Of a stretch of DNA of 64,000 bases, positions 1-12,300 are shown piece after piece. Position numbers and translations under genes: made by a program. Positions within the stretch are counted from its first letter, which is position 1. The number at the start of each line of letters is the position of its first letter. The notes under the pieces were generated by a model, which did no database searches, was not told where the DNA came from, and saw only the letters and a program-made list of their open reading frames with translations. The stretch is from Mauremys mutica (Eukaryota; Chordata; Testudines; Geoemydidae), in contig NC_059075.1 of NCBI RefSeq assembly GCF_020497125.1, positions 30,478,003 through 30,542,002 of the forward strand, written 5' to 3'.

Positions 1-799
1 TTTTTTATTATGGAAAAGCTGAATGGATATACAGTTTCTTTGGGGAGAAGGGCTGTGATTAATTTAAAAAACAAGTCCATGCTGTCTAGGAATGAGTTTT
101 TTTAAGCTTAATCTTAAACTTAAAAAAACCTAAATATTTCCTGAAAATACCTTAGTGTTAGAATTTGTAAATTATTTTTTCTTATACTACCTATATTTAA
201 GGCCTAAATTTCATGACAATATACTATTAATAGGCAAGTATGAGTATGTGGGATAAGTTTCACATTAATCATAGGGTTTTATTGGCCCAGTTTATGCTTT
301 TGGGTGACACATGGGTCTGAATGTGGGGTAATACTTTTGTTTGTCTGCATGCCTCTGATGCAGTGTCATTTGCAGACAGATCAGTGAATGAACAAGGAGA
401 CCAATGAATGTTGCTGTCACAGTTTCATCTGTGAGCTATTCATAGAACAGTACCCAGAAGAACTCTCAGTAATTTTGCAATTACACAAAATATACTTTTT
501 TTTGTTTGGGTACCAATTAATGGAAATGATAATGATCAGGCTAATGTATTTTTTCTGGTGAGAGAATGACTGTAATGGGACAAGGATGGCCCTTATAAAC
601 TCAGGGTATCTTGTATTAATGATCACTTAATATCCGGTAACATCTGAAAAGCTATTAAACATTTTCCTATATTAACTGTACAGAAACACCTGTTGTAATA
701 ATGATCAGAGACTGGATACAATAAAGTAAATTCAAATAGAGAAACATTTTATATGTATTACCTGTAATATGACCATTTTAAATCAGAGATTAAATTCTG
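1..799. other. AT-rich upstream flank, no gene recognised
   Basis: This stretch is AT-rich with no convincing open reading frame, splice-flanked exon or recognisable repeat. In mammals ATXN3 lies upstream of TRIP11, but I see no ataxin-3 coding sequence here, so any such neighbour would be outside the window. Confidence 0.5.
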
Positions 800-1855
800 A
801 CAAAGGCTGATGCATCAGTGATGAAAATAAAGACAAGTTCCATAGTTTATTGTGGTCAGATCTCTACATTCTGTATACAAAATTAACGTAGTCCGTATTG
901 AATGGATTAAAAATTGGCTAACAGAGAGATCTCAAAAAGTAATTGTGAATGGGGATTCATCAGCCAATGGAGGTGTTTCTAGAGGGGATCTGTAAGGATC
1001 TGTTCTCTGGTCCAATGCAGTTTAATATCTTTATCAATGATCTGGAAAAAAACAAATCAGGGCTAGTCAAATTTGCAGATGACACAAAAGTTGGTGGAAC
1101 TGTAAATAATAATGTGGATGAGCCTAACCAAGGTCACTTGATAACATGAGCTGATATGAATAGCACATGATTTAACACCGTGAAATGAAAGGTCATCCAG
1201 CTAAGAACAAAGAATGGAGCTCACATTTATAGGATGGGACTGTGTCCTGGAACAGTAACTCTCAAAAGGACTTACTTTAGCGGTCACAGCAGCTAACCAA
1301 CTGAACATGACCTCTCAGAGTTAAGCTGTAGCTAAGAGGGTTAATTACAATTCTTGGGTGTATAAGCAGGGGAATATTAAGAGTAGAAAGGTGATATTAT
1401 CTCTTATAAAACATTATTGAGACCCTTACTGGAATATTGTGTCAGTTCTGCAGTCCAAACGTCAAAAAGGATGTTGAAAACTGGAAATGATTCAGAAAAG
1501 CTACAAAAAGTTGGTCTAGCAAACATGAGTTATAGTGAGAGATTTAAGAAGCCCAATGGGTAAGAGAAGGTTAATAAGTGACTATCGTGATATGCCACAC
1601 ACTCTACATGGGGAAGAGATTTCTGAGAGGAAGATGGCTCTTTACTCTGGCAGAAGACATGATGAGATCCAGTGGTTGGAAGCTGAAGCTCAGAAAATAC
1701 AGACTATTCGGGTGCATATTTTTAATGGAGAGGGTAACTATTGGAACAACTATCTACAGAGTCTAGTTAAGAGTGGATATCATTTTAAAGGATATTCTAT
1801 AGTTCAAACAGAAAATATGGGCTTCATGTAAAAATTATGGGGTGAGGTTCTTTGA
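800..1855 (+). mobile_element. decayed CR1-type LINE fragment (RT to 3' UTR)
   Basis: The + strand translates, with many frame breaks, into CR1-like reverse transcriptase: a readable piece at 949-1149 contains FNIFINDL and FADDTKVGG, the region just before and around the RT catalytic FADD box of CR1/L3 elements. The sequence then runs through the C-terminal part of ORF2 and ends near 1850 in a CR1-like 3' UTR (gggtgaggttctttg). Stops and indels are frequent, so this is an old, inactive copy. It lies upstream of the TRIP11 promoter. Confidence 0.7.
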
Positions 1856-1877
1856 TTTGGGTGATGCTGTGTGTTTG

Positions 1878-2305
1878 TGTGTAGCTGGCGTGGTGTGAGA
1901 GCGGGGCTCAGGAACTTCCCTGGGTCCAGTGTGTGTGTGACTGGTGGGATGCCAGGTGACTCCCCAGGGGCCAGGTTTGTATGTTGCAGGCGGGATGTGA
2001 GGGGCTCGGCCCGGGTACTCTCCAGGGGCCAGGTCTGTGTGTAGCTGTCAGAGTGTGAGGGGCTTGGGTACTCCCCGGGGGCCAGATTTGTGCGTAGCTG
2101 GTGGGGTGCGAGGTGACTCCCCAGGGGCCAGGTGTGTGCGTAGCAGGTAGGGTGCGAGGGGCTTGGGGACTCCCTGGTGGCCAGGCGTGTACATAGCTGG
2201 CGAGGGGCTCGGGGACTCCCTGGGGGCCAGGTGTGTGTGTAGCTGGCACGGTGCGAGGGGCTCGGGTACTCCCCAGGGGCCAGGTTTGTACGCAGCTGGC
2301 GGAGT
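1878..2305. repeat. GC-rich minisatellite, about nine degenerate units
   Basis: About nine imperfect tandem copies of a 45-60 bp unit. Each begins with a variant of gtgtgtagctggc and contains a variant of ggggctcgggtactcccc followed by aggggccagg. Unit starts are visible near 1878, 1936, 1978, 2036, 2091, 2137, 2189, 2238 and 2288. Open frames on either strand here are a by-product of the repetitive GC-rich sequence. The array lies about 800 bp upstream of the TRIP11 start codon. Confidence 0.75.
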
Positions 2306-2308
2306 GAC

Positions 2309-2434
2309 TAGGGTGACCAGATATCCCAATTTTATAGGGACAGTCCTGATTTTGGGGTCTTTTTCTTATATAAGCTCCTATTACACCCCCCCCCCCCGCG
2401 TCCCGATTTTTCACGCTTGCTGCTGGTCACCCCA
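2309..2434. mobile_element. short MITE with TIRs
   Basis: A 126-bp element bounded by inverted termini: tagggtgaccag at the left (2309-2320) and ctggtcacccca at the right (2423-2434), complementary over 11 of 12 bases. It carries an internal C run (near 2387-2398) and two cccgatttt-like motifs. The heptamer gcggagt occurs just outside both ends but not flush with the TIRs, so a target duplication is only suggested. It sits between the minisatellite and the CpG-rich promoter. Confidence 0.65.
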
Positions 2435-2439
2435 GCGGA

Positions 2440-3300
2440 GTCTTCGCACAAATGAGAAGAGACCAAGGGCGCCTGGTAGTGGAAGCGGCTAAGTCTGGAT
2501 GCCCCGCGCGGCCGGTGCTATGCCACGCGGTGAGTGGCGGTGGCGGACTGTCGGTGAAGGCCCCGGCCAGGTGCCCCGGGAGCGAGCTCCGGCGGCAGCA
2601 CACGCCGCTAACCTACACCTGGACGGAATATGCTGTTAGACCGCCGCTATCCCGAGCGCCTTTGCTGCTGCGGACACGTCCCAGTAGTCGTGACGCCGCT
2701 CTAGCCTCACGTAGCGATTCTCTATGGTTATGCAGGGCGTCTGTGTGGACTCGGAGGTGTCATGGCGTCCGTTGAGGTGGCAGCGCCTGAAGCTGCCGGG
2801 AGGAGCCGCTGAAGCCGAGCTCTGAGCGGGCAGGGAGTAATGGCCGGGGCGCTGGGACTCTTTCACTAGGCGCCAGCAGGAGCCCGGCCTTTCCTGAGCG
2901 TGCGGGGTGGCAGGAGCCGGCTCTCCGAGCCCAGGCTGCCCAGCCCCCGGGGCAGACAGCGAGCCGGGGCCGAGCTGTTCTGGGGTCCGGCGCCACCCCT
3001 GGTGCGGGCGCTGCCTCGGGGAGGCCTCTGGCCAGCGCTGAGGACAGTTGGGGTCCGTTGAGGAGCAGCAGCAGAGATGGCCTCCTGGTTAGGGGGCCTG
3101 GGCTCGGGGCTGGGCCAGTCCCTGGGGCAGGTAGGGGGCAGCTTGTCCTCCCTTACCGGCCAGATCTCCAGCTTCACCAAAGACATCCTGCTGGAGGGCA
3201 CCGAGGAAGTGGGAGGTAAGAGAGGGCCGGGAGGGGGGGGGGAAGAGGAGTTGCTGCGGCGGCCATGGGGGGGGGTGTGCCAACCCTCTGCGATGAGTGT
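2440..3300 (+). promoter_or_regulatory. TRIP11: CpG-rich promoter/first-exon block of TRIP11
   Basis: The block is strongly GC- and CpG-rich against AT-rich surroundings and contains the TRIP11 start codon at 3077, as expected for a housekeeping Golgi gene. No TATA box is evident close to the start codon. The transcription start cannot be fixed from sequence alone; the 5' UTR probably begins within 2700-3050. Directly after the exon 1 donor (3216) there are long G runs (about 3228-3242 and 3267-3276). Confidence 0.75.
3077..3215 (+). CDS. TRIP11: TRIP11 exon 1 (residues 1-46, ALPS motif)
   Basis: The start codon has a good Kozak context (G at -3, G at +4). The encoded N-terminus opens [20 protein letters not shown] and continues as a Ser/Gly/Thr-rich amphipathic stretch. 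This is the ALPS lipid-packing sensor of GMAP-210, which inserts into the bilayer of small vesicles through bulky hydrophobics (W4, L5, L8, L12, L16) and lacks a charged polar face. The segment ends [10 protein letters not shown] and is followed by the donor gtaag at 3216. The intron is phase 1. The human protein has Ser at position 2 where this has Ala. Confidence 0.97.
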
Positions 3301-6300
3301 GGGGCCGGGGGGCACTGAGTGCTGGGGAAAGATTGTCAGCTCTATGGGCTGTGATGTTTTATATGTGTGTTTAGTACCATGTACTCATCTGATAGCATAT
3401 GAATGATAACGAAGAGATATAGCAATTGTTGTAAGTGGGTAACAGTTTATTTAGGACTGTGACCAGCTAGACCACCTGAATTTAGAGATAAACATGACTG
3501 AGATTTTAAGTGTCTTACGGGAGTATACCAGTTTAACGAGAGAATTGCTACCTTCATTTTCCATTTTTAACAATAATAAAGAGAAATAAAATGTTTAGTG
3601 CTAGTGGAGTTTGTTGTTACACCTATTGGAGTTGGTGAGGGGTAGCATTAACACTGCTGATTAAAACAACCAAAATTTTCTTCTATGTGTTTTTTCTGGA
3701 AGGGTGCTCTCTCTCTCTCTCCTTCTTCCATTTTTCTCACAGAATACAGAATATCAGGGTTGGAAAGGACCTCCGGACGTCATCTAGTCAAACCCCATGC
3801 TCAGAGCAGGACCCAATCCCCAACTAAATCATCCCAGCCAGGGCTTTGTCAAGCCTGACCTTAAAAACCTCTAAGGAAGGAGATTCCACCACCTCCCTAG
3901 GTAACCCATTCCAGTGCTTCACCACCCTCCTAGTGAAAAAGTTTTTTTCCTAATATCCAACCTAAACCTCCCACACTGCAACTTGAGACCACTACTCCTT
4001 GTTCTGTCATCTGCTACCACTGAGAACAGTCTAGATCCATCCTCTTTGGAACCCCCTTTCAGGTAGTTGAAAGCAGCTATCAAATCCCCCCTCATTCTTC
4101 TCTTCTGCAGACTAAACAATCCCAGTTCCCTCAGACTCTCCTCATAAGTCATGTGCTCCAGCCCACTAATCATTTTTGTTGCCCTCTGTTGGACTCTTTC
4201 CAATTTTTCCACATCCTCCTTGTAGTGTGGGGCCCACTGGGACACAGTACTCCAGATGAGGCCTCACTAATGTCAAATAGAGGGGAATGATCACGTCCCT
4301 CGATCTGCTGGCAATGCCCCTACTTATACAGCCCAAAATGCTGTTAACCTTCTTGGCAACAAGGGCACACTGTCAACTCATATCCAGCTTCTCGTCCACT
4401 GTAACCCCTAGGCCCTTTTCTGCAGAACTGCTGCCTAGCCATTCAGTTCCTAGTCTGTAGCAGTGCATGGGATTCTTCCATCCTAAGTGCAGGACTCTGT
4501 ACTTGTTCTTGCTGAACCTCATCAGGTTTCTTTTGGCCCAATCCTCTAATTTTTCTAGGTCCCTCTGTATCCTTTCCCTACCCTTCAGCATATCTACCAC
4601 TCCTCCCAGTTTAGTGTCATCTGCAAACTTGCTGAGAGTGCAGTCCACACCATCCTCCAGATCATTAATTAAGATATTGAACAAATCCGGCCCCAGGACC
4701 GACCCTTGGGGCACTCTGCTTGATACCGGCTGCCAACTAGACATGGAGCTATTGATCACTACCTGTTGAGCCCAACGATCTAGCCAGCTTTCTTTCCACC
4801 TTATAGTCCATTCATCCAATCCATACTTCTTTAACTTGCCCGCAAGAATACTGTGAGAGACCATATCAAAAGCTTTGCTAAAGTCAAGGAATTACACATC
4901 CACTGCTTTCCCCTCATCCACAAAGCCAGTTATCTCGTCACAGAAGGTAATTACGTTAGTCAAGTATGACTTGCCCTTGGTGAATCCATGCTGACTGTTC
5001 CTGATCACTTTCCTCTCCTCTAAGTGCTTCAGAATTGATTCCTTGAGGACCTGCTCCATGATTTTTCCAGGGACTGAGGTGAGGCTGACTGGCCTGTAGT
5101 TCCCCGGTACCTCCTCCTTCCCTTTTTTAAAGATGGGCACTACATTAGCCTTTTTCCAGTCATCGGGACCTCCCCCGATCCCCATGAGTTTTCAAAGATA
5201 ACGACCAATGGCTCTGCAATCACATCCGCCAACTTCTTTAGCACTCTTGGATGCAGCGCATCCGGCCCCATGGACTTCTGTTCGTCCAGGTTTTCTAAAT
5301 AGTCCTGAACCACTTCTTTTTCCACAGAGTGCTGGTCACCTCCTCCCCATGCTGTGCTGCCCAGTGCAGCAGTCTGGGAGCGGACCTTGTTCGTGAAGAC
5401 AGAGGCAAAAAAAGCATTGAGTACTTTAGCTTTTTCCACATTCTCTGTCACTAGGTTGCCTCCCTCATTCAGTAAGGGGCCCACACTTTCCTTGACTTTC
5501 TTCTTGTTGCTAACATACCCGAAGAATTCCTTCTTGTTACTCTTAACATCTCTTGCTAGCTGCAACTCCAAGTGTGATTTGGCCTTCCTGATTTCACTCC
5601 TGCACTTCTGTCAAGTTCTTATTCTGTGCACACCACACTATCTGGGCTCTGTGGAGAATAAACTTAGCAAAGCAAACTAAGTACAATATAAACTTATTTA
5701 GAGATATATATATATTACAAAAGTTATTGGCATGTGTCCTGTTCCTGTTCTTATTTTCTTGTCCTGAGGTGTTGGAATTGCATTAGGGTACTTTGTTTGA
5801 AAGCATATCAAACTTGTCTTTGGCTTATTATGTTTATTCATTTTATCTACAGCTTGGCTTGATCGGTTCCATTTAGAATGGGGGAAGTTTTCTAAAACTG
5901 CAAACAAATTGCTAGTTCAGTATTTTCCACATGTATGTGATTGTAAGTCTGACGTGTCTCCCAGACAAGGCTTTAATATAATTGAAATTTTTTTTATTTA
6001 TGTTACAGTAGTGCCCAAAAAATCCAATCAAGATCGGAGCCCACTGCATTAAGTACAACAAAATAGGAAAACACAGTCATTGTCTGAAAGAGCTTAAAAT
6101 CTAAAATGAAAGAAAGAAGCAAAGGGGGAACAAAAGGGATGTAATGTACAAGCAAAGTGATCAGTTCAATGACAGTCAGACACAGTGTTAATTCTATGTC
6201 TGTTTTAGTATTGGTGTTCAATTTTTCCAAGGCATTTAAGCTTTTTAAATTAAATGTTTGACTTTGCCTTATAGCTATCTGCCCAACATGGTGAAAATAT

Positions 6301-9300
6301 ACATACATTAATATAGTTAACATAATATTACATCTGAAAATTATGGCTTTGTTAGAGAAATACTCTTTAATTGAAGCCTTTGTGATTTTAATGGTTTTGT
6401 TATTACCAATAGTAGGACCAGAATTTGGAATTAAAGAACATAATTTCACAAGTTTGATCTTATGAAGTGGGTAATCATCAAAGTAGGAATTCTCTGCAGG
6501 CGGGCTGTTCCAGTATTAAGTGGCTCCAATATTAAATGGGATGAAGATATTTTGGTTACAGGACTGCCAATATAAAAATGCTCCAAAAGAGAGAGGAATT
6601 TGTTGTGATGGCTGCAATATACTCTGAGAAAAGATTGTCTATTTCTCTCTACTCTGAAAGATCTACTTGCAGTTTTAGATTTAATAATTGTTTTAACATT
6701 CCCAAGCTTATATTACAGTACAAGCTTTGTTATCTGGCATGTTGGGGAAATGGGGGGGGGGTGCCAGTAAGTCAAAAATTCAGGTTAACCAAGAGGGAGA
6801 GAGTTTGGGTGTGGGAGAGGGCTCAGGACTAGGGGTTGGGTATGGGAGAAGGTGTGGGGTGCTGGCTCCGAGTTGCACTCACTTCAGGTGGCTCCCCGCA
6901 ACCGGTGACATGTCCCTGCTGCTCCTAGGTGAAGGTAATCCAACACCAGCCAAAGTGTATCACTTTGAGCAACGCTGTTCTGTCTGCTGGATATCTAGGC
7001 AGACTAGGTGTGTTCATGTAAGTACAGTTTTGGATTTATCCAAGGCACCAGTGCACCAAGCGCGTGCCTGGGGCAGCAAGCCGCGGGGGGTGGTCTGCCA
7101 GTCACTGTGAGGGCGGCAGTCAGGCTGCCTTTGGCAGCATGCCTGTGGGAGGTCCGCCGGTCCCGCGGTTTCGGTGGCAATTCGGTAGCGGGTACGCCAA
7201 AGGCGTGGGACCGGCGGACCTCCCACAGGCATGCAGCCGAATCCGCATTTCCAGTGGACATCCCGCAGGCATGCCTCCGAAAGCCACCTGACTGCCATGC
7301 TTGAGGCGGCAAAATACATAGAGCAGGTGGGAGATTACAAATGCAGTAAATAGCCAAGCATTGTTTACTTCATTCAAAACTCTAACAAAGTGTGAAATAA
7401 GAGGACTGCCAACGGTATTCTATACATCTTTTAAAAACAATGATTGTTCCCTAGTAAAAGGAAGTGTTAATGTAGTGTCTGACTGCTAAAAAAGGGGATC
7501 CAAGATAAGTTGTACTAGAGTGGTGAGCTTTACCTGTTTTTTCAGGGAAACCAATTATTACACTGTCCAAGGATAGACTATACTTAATGCAACAATCACA
7601 ATAACCTTATATGGTCAAATCAGATTGGCTTGTGTTAAGGAAAATCTGCCTTTCATATTTGTTTTGGGAAAAGTTAATAAAAGTACACAAAAGGTGACCC
7701 ATTGGACATCATTTATTTGTATTTTTAATGCGATCATCACATGGGAGTATTAAGAAAAACAAGTAAGCCTTGTGGAAAGAGGCAAAATCCTGGTATGGAT
7801 TAAAAGTTTATTCAGCAATAAGAAACAGTCACATAGAGTTAGATTCCCAAAGGTACTGCTGTAAGGTCTCCCATGTAGCCCCTCTATGCCGACGGGAAAG
7901 AGCTCTTCCATCGGCATAATTAAACCACCCCCAACAAGCGGTGGTAGCTATGTCGGTGAGAATGTGTCTCCTGCAGACATAGTGCTGTCCACACCAGCAC
8001 TTTCGTTGGTGAAACTTATTGGTCAGGGGGGTGTTTTTTTCATACCCCTTGACTGACAGGAGTTTTACCAACAAAAGAGCTAGTGTGGACACAACCTAAG
8101 GCACCTATCTTGCTCTATGCATTGTATAGGGAGCCTAGCACCTAACTTGGGCTTTATGAATCAGTGTTGTGATTTTTCTAGGTGCCTAAAAATTAGGCAC
8201 TGTGACGTTCAGCATCACGCTGTCTACGTCCCTTTGTGTATGTAGCTCGTAGTGAACACCTGCTCCTCCAAACAGAGACAAGGTAATAATGGGTCATAGT
8301 CATAAGGAAATTTAAAAAATGCTAGGGGGGAGTGGGCTAAAGGAAGTGAAGGATATTTTCGATCGCATATGACCCTATGTAATGATACAGAGCACATTTC
8401 CCAATTGCTCCAAGTTATTTTGGTTAGTAAAAACTATGGAAGATTGTGAGCCGCTCCAGTTAAATTTAAACACAGTGGTGGCAGGACGCAGAATTGGTAA
8501 AATGATGACAAATTACATTTAATTTGGATAAGTGTAAGATAATGAACACTGTCAAAAATAGTCTATATTTCTGTTATATGGATAATCAGCTCTGAATTTT
8601 GCAAACTTCTTTGGGGAAGAAGACCTAGAAGACCTTTATGCTCAATGAAGAGGCATATCCCCCATCACACAACTGTAGTAAGGAAAAAATACAAATAGAA
8701 TACTGGAGTGCTTTAAAATGGGTTAAAATCATGCAGAAAATATTACCTACAATATGTAACAGTGATATACCTTCATCTATAATACTGTGCTTTTTCTAAT
8801 TTTGGTTGTCTCCCTTCAGGAAAGGTATAGCAAAATTGAAGAAGTGGGACAAACATTTAGAGGCAACTTGAGATTTATATGATTTGTGTTGCAAAAATAT
8901 GATAGGAGGAATTTCATTGAGGTGTTTAAAATTATAAAGGGTACAGTAAAATAGAACATTTAAATAATTTCAGATTAGAATAGTAGTTTTAGATGCAGCA
9001 GGAATAAATTGACAGTTTAAGTTACAGTTTGCCATTGGTTCCAAGAAGTTTCTTAAAAAAAAGCCTAGATAACAGAAAATATTCCAAAATCCTGAATTGA
9101 AGAGGTTTTTTTGCACTGTAGTCCATAAAATGTTTTTAAGAGATAGAAAGGAAAATAACTAATACATTTAAGGAGTAATAATATGTAAGTAAGCCAAATA
9201 AAGACTTTAAAATATTCTCTTTACCTGAGAATTCTATTTTGTGTGTCTTCCTGTGGAATTGTCACAACCAATTCAGATGAGCACAATGTGAGTGTTGTTT

Positions 9301-12300
9301 TTTTTTAATCTTTCAGATGCACCAACAGAACTCCAAGTATCCAGTTCTAGGCTAAGAGAAATAGAAGGTACTCATGCAACACAGAGATTGGAGGTAAGCA
9401 ATTCTGGAATGCAGGTAATTAGGCAAAATAAAGGGATGCTGATCAGGCTGATTTTGATTGTTTCTACATGTATTAGAAATATGATTTTAAAAAAATGCTT
9501 ACTCTAGAAATGAGGGTGACAATGGTGTTTAAATCCCAATCCATCATTACGTTCAGAGGGCCAGATTTGTTTAGTGGGCATGGACATATGTGTGTTGTAG
9601 ATTTGTTACCTCTTACATTGATTGCCTTCTCCATTCTGACATTGTTCATGTCAGACAGTGGGACTTTGAAATGTAACAATAGCTCCTGGCTCTGAGATGG
9701 TCTCAAGTCCAGGTTTCTTGTAAGTTTTCAGCATTTTTCTGGCTGATAAGGAGATAAGTAGATGCTTTATGAATAGCTGGTTTGCATTTCAGACTTGGCC
9801 ACAAATCAAAACTAATCTAGAAGGTGTAATTTCCAGCCTATAACCCTCAATCCAGATTTTTATATGCGGTATTTTAAATTTCAAAGAGGGGTTTAAGTTT
9901 GAAAGAGTAAAGTAGGACAACATGGGAAGTCTGCAACATAGCTATTTTAATTTTTGCTCCCATTAGCAAATTCCTTAGGAACATAAGCTTTAGTTTTTTA
10001 CATTTATTAATAGTCACTTTACACTTTTCTAGAATGAGAGACTGAAGAAGGTTTGCAGTGATCTAGAAGAAAAGCATGAAGCAGCAGAGCTTCAGATAAA
10101 GCAGTTGTCCATAGAGTACCGAAATCAGCTGCAGCAAAGAGAGGTACAGTGCAGCATAAATAATTTCAGGCAACATATGTCTATTCGTTAACAAAAATGT
10201 ACTACATTAAGTTTGTTTGTATACTTATTGAAGAGATAAAGTTATCTATTATACAATCTCTAAAGGTGAGAGGCCAGCAGACTGTTCATCATGATATAAA
10301 GTACCCTATTGCTCATCCTGTCATTTATGCTGTTGCTCATTTTGTACAGATTGTCTCAATCACTCACAAAATGCTTCCAAATCATGTCACATCAGTTTAC
10401 GCTTACACCTGCCAGATAACTTAATATAATGTAGCTATTGATCTAAATAGCCTCAGAAATACCTTGTCTGATGTCACAGTTTCTCCCTATTTTATTACCA
10501 CTAAGGAGCAACAGAGGAGATTAAGCACTACATATTATTATAAATTATTTTATAGTCCTAAATCATACTTTTTGGAAGGATAGGTAAGAGAAAATTCTCT
10601 TTAAAAGTGCTTATTTCTATTGTTCTTTCAGATGTTCATTTGGTTTAAGTGTAGACTTAAAAATGGGACAGGATCAGCATTTGCAGCTCTGGAAAGTGGA
10701 TTTTTGGGCATAAAGTAATCCTCTAGGCATGCAGCTGTATAATGTGAGATTTTAGAGTCTTCTAAACAAGGAAAACTAGCAACGCATTTATAAAAATTGC
10801 TTTTACTGAACAGGTTTTTAGCAGAAATAATATCTTTGAGACGTGTGTTGCACCCATTGAAGTCAATATCAGCTCTCCCATTGACTTCAGTGAGAGCAGG
10901 ATCAGACTCTTGATTTGTATGTGCATAAGAATGGACATATTGAAGTTGGAAAAGCAACATCTGGATATTTGTAATATTTTGTCCATTCTGTATCTTAGTG
11001 TAAACAATTTTCTTTTGCTCTGAGTGACTTGTTTAATATAGTGTGTTGTGAATGCAAAACCAGCAATACACTGAAAAGTTGGAGTATAAAATAACCTCAA
11101 TTTTAGTATCAAAATAAATAACCTGAGGAACCCTGTACTGTTTGTTTTTATTTTAATATTTAGTTAAAAAATCTACCACTTTTTATATTTAACTGTGTTG
11201 TGAGACTTGGCAATCAGAAGCCTTGCTGTAGAATTTAGATACATTTGCCTGCTGAATACCCCAAAACCTTTATTTACAAGGGAAGCATTCTTTTTAAGGG
11301 AAGTGCGGATACTTTGCTTATATGGTGCCTTTAGCTGACTAGTGCTTAAATGGTAAAGGAATAATTTTTAGAAGCAGTTTTTACAAGAGTCCTTGCTTTA
11401 TAAGAAGCCAGTCAAGAACATGCCTCTCCATTGAGTTAGAGAGAAAACCTTTTTTTTTTCTAGTGAAAGAACAAGGAGACTTCAGTAATTTTATCTCAGA
11501 TTAAAATACAAATAGGTTTAAATTTCATCCATTTACAAGAGATAAAGTGAATATACTTTGAGATTTTCTTCTTACTAAAATCATGCACTGTATTCTATAT
11601 ATTTAGGTTGAAATCAGCCATCTAAAAGCTAGACAGAATGCACTACAGGAACAATTGCAGAAGTTGCAGACAGCTGCTCAGTCAGCACAGTTAGGAGCTG
11701 GTGTTTTGCCGCCAACCACTACATCAGCTTCCTTTGTTCCTGTGGTTAGACATCATTCTTCAGGTTTTCAAGGGGATGACATGGACTTTGGAGATGTAAT
11801 CTGGTCCCAGCAAGAAATAAACAGACTGTCCAATGAAGTTTCTAGACTTGAATCTGAGGTTGACCACTGGATGCAGATAGCACAGGTGGGTGATTTTTCC
11901 CTATATTTAGTACATTGAGTGAATTGGTCACTCTTGAAACCAGTCGTGTTCAAGTTAATGTTCAGCAATTAAATGTAGAGAAGTAGCATTTAGGTTGACA
12001 TAGCTGCTGTGCTCAAGGGTGTTACAAATCCACATCCCTGAATACCACATAGCTATGCTGACCTAATCCCCAATGTAGACACAGCTAGGATGATGGAAGA
12101 GTGCTTCCAGCGACCTAACTACTGTTGCTCAGGGAGGTTCCTACAGCAACGGAAAAACCCCTTCTGTTGGTGAAGGCTATGTCTACACTGCTGGGTTATG
12201 CTGGCATAGCTGTGGCGCCGTAGTTGTGCTGCATTAATCCCCATAGGCACTAATACATTCTAATTCTTTTTTTGCTGGTTGGTGACCCTTGGTACCTTTC

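Noticed and set aside
1..799. 3' end of ATXN3, expected upstream by mammalian synteny
   Set aside because: No ataxin-3 coding sequence is visible; intergenic distance in this species is unknown.
1878..2305. Regular repeats with spacers resembling a CRISPR array
   Set aside because: Units are degenerate and contiguous without fixed repeat and unique spacers, and the DNA is eukaryotic.
1908..2492. Pro/Gly/Ser-rich frames on both strands
   Set aside because: They come from the GC-rich minisatellite and MITE; no conserved domain.
2452..3315. Upstream frames in the CpG-rich block as separate small genes
   Set aside because: GC-rich DNA gives long chance frames; none shows a domain, and the block is better explained as promoter and 5' UTR of TRIP11.
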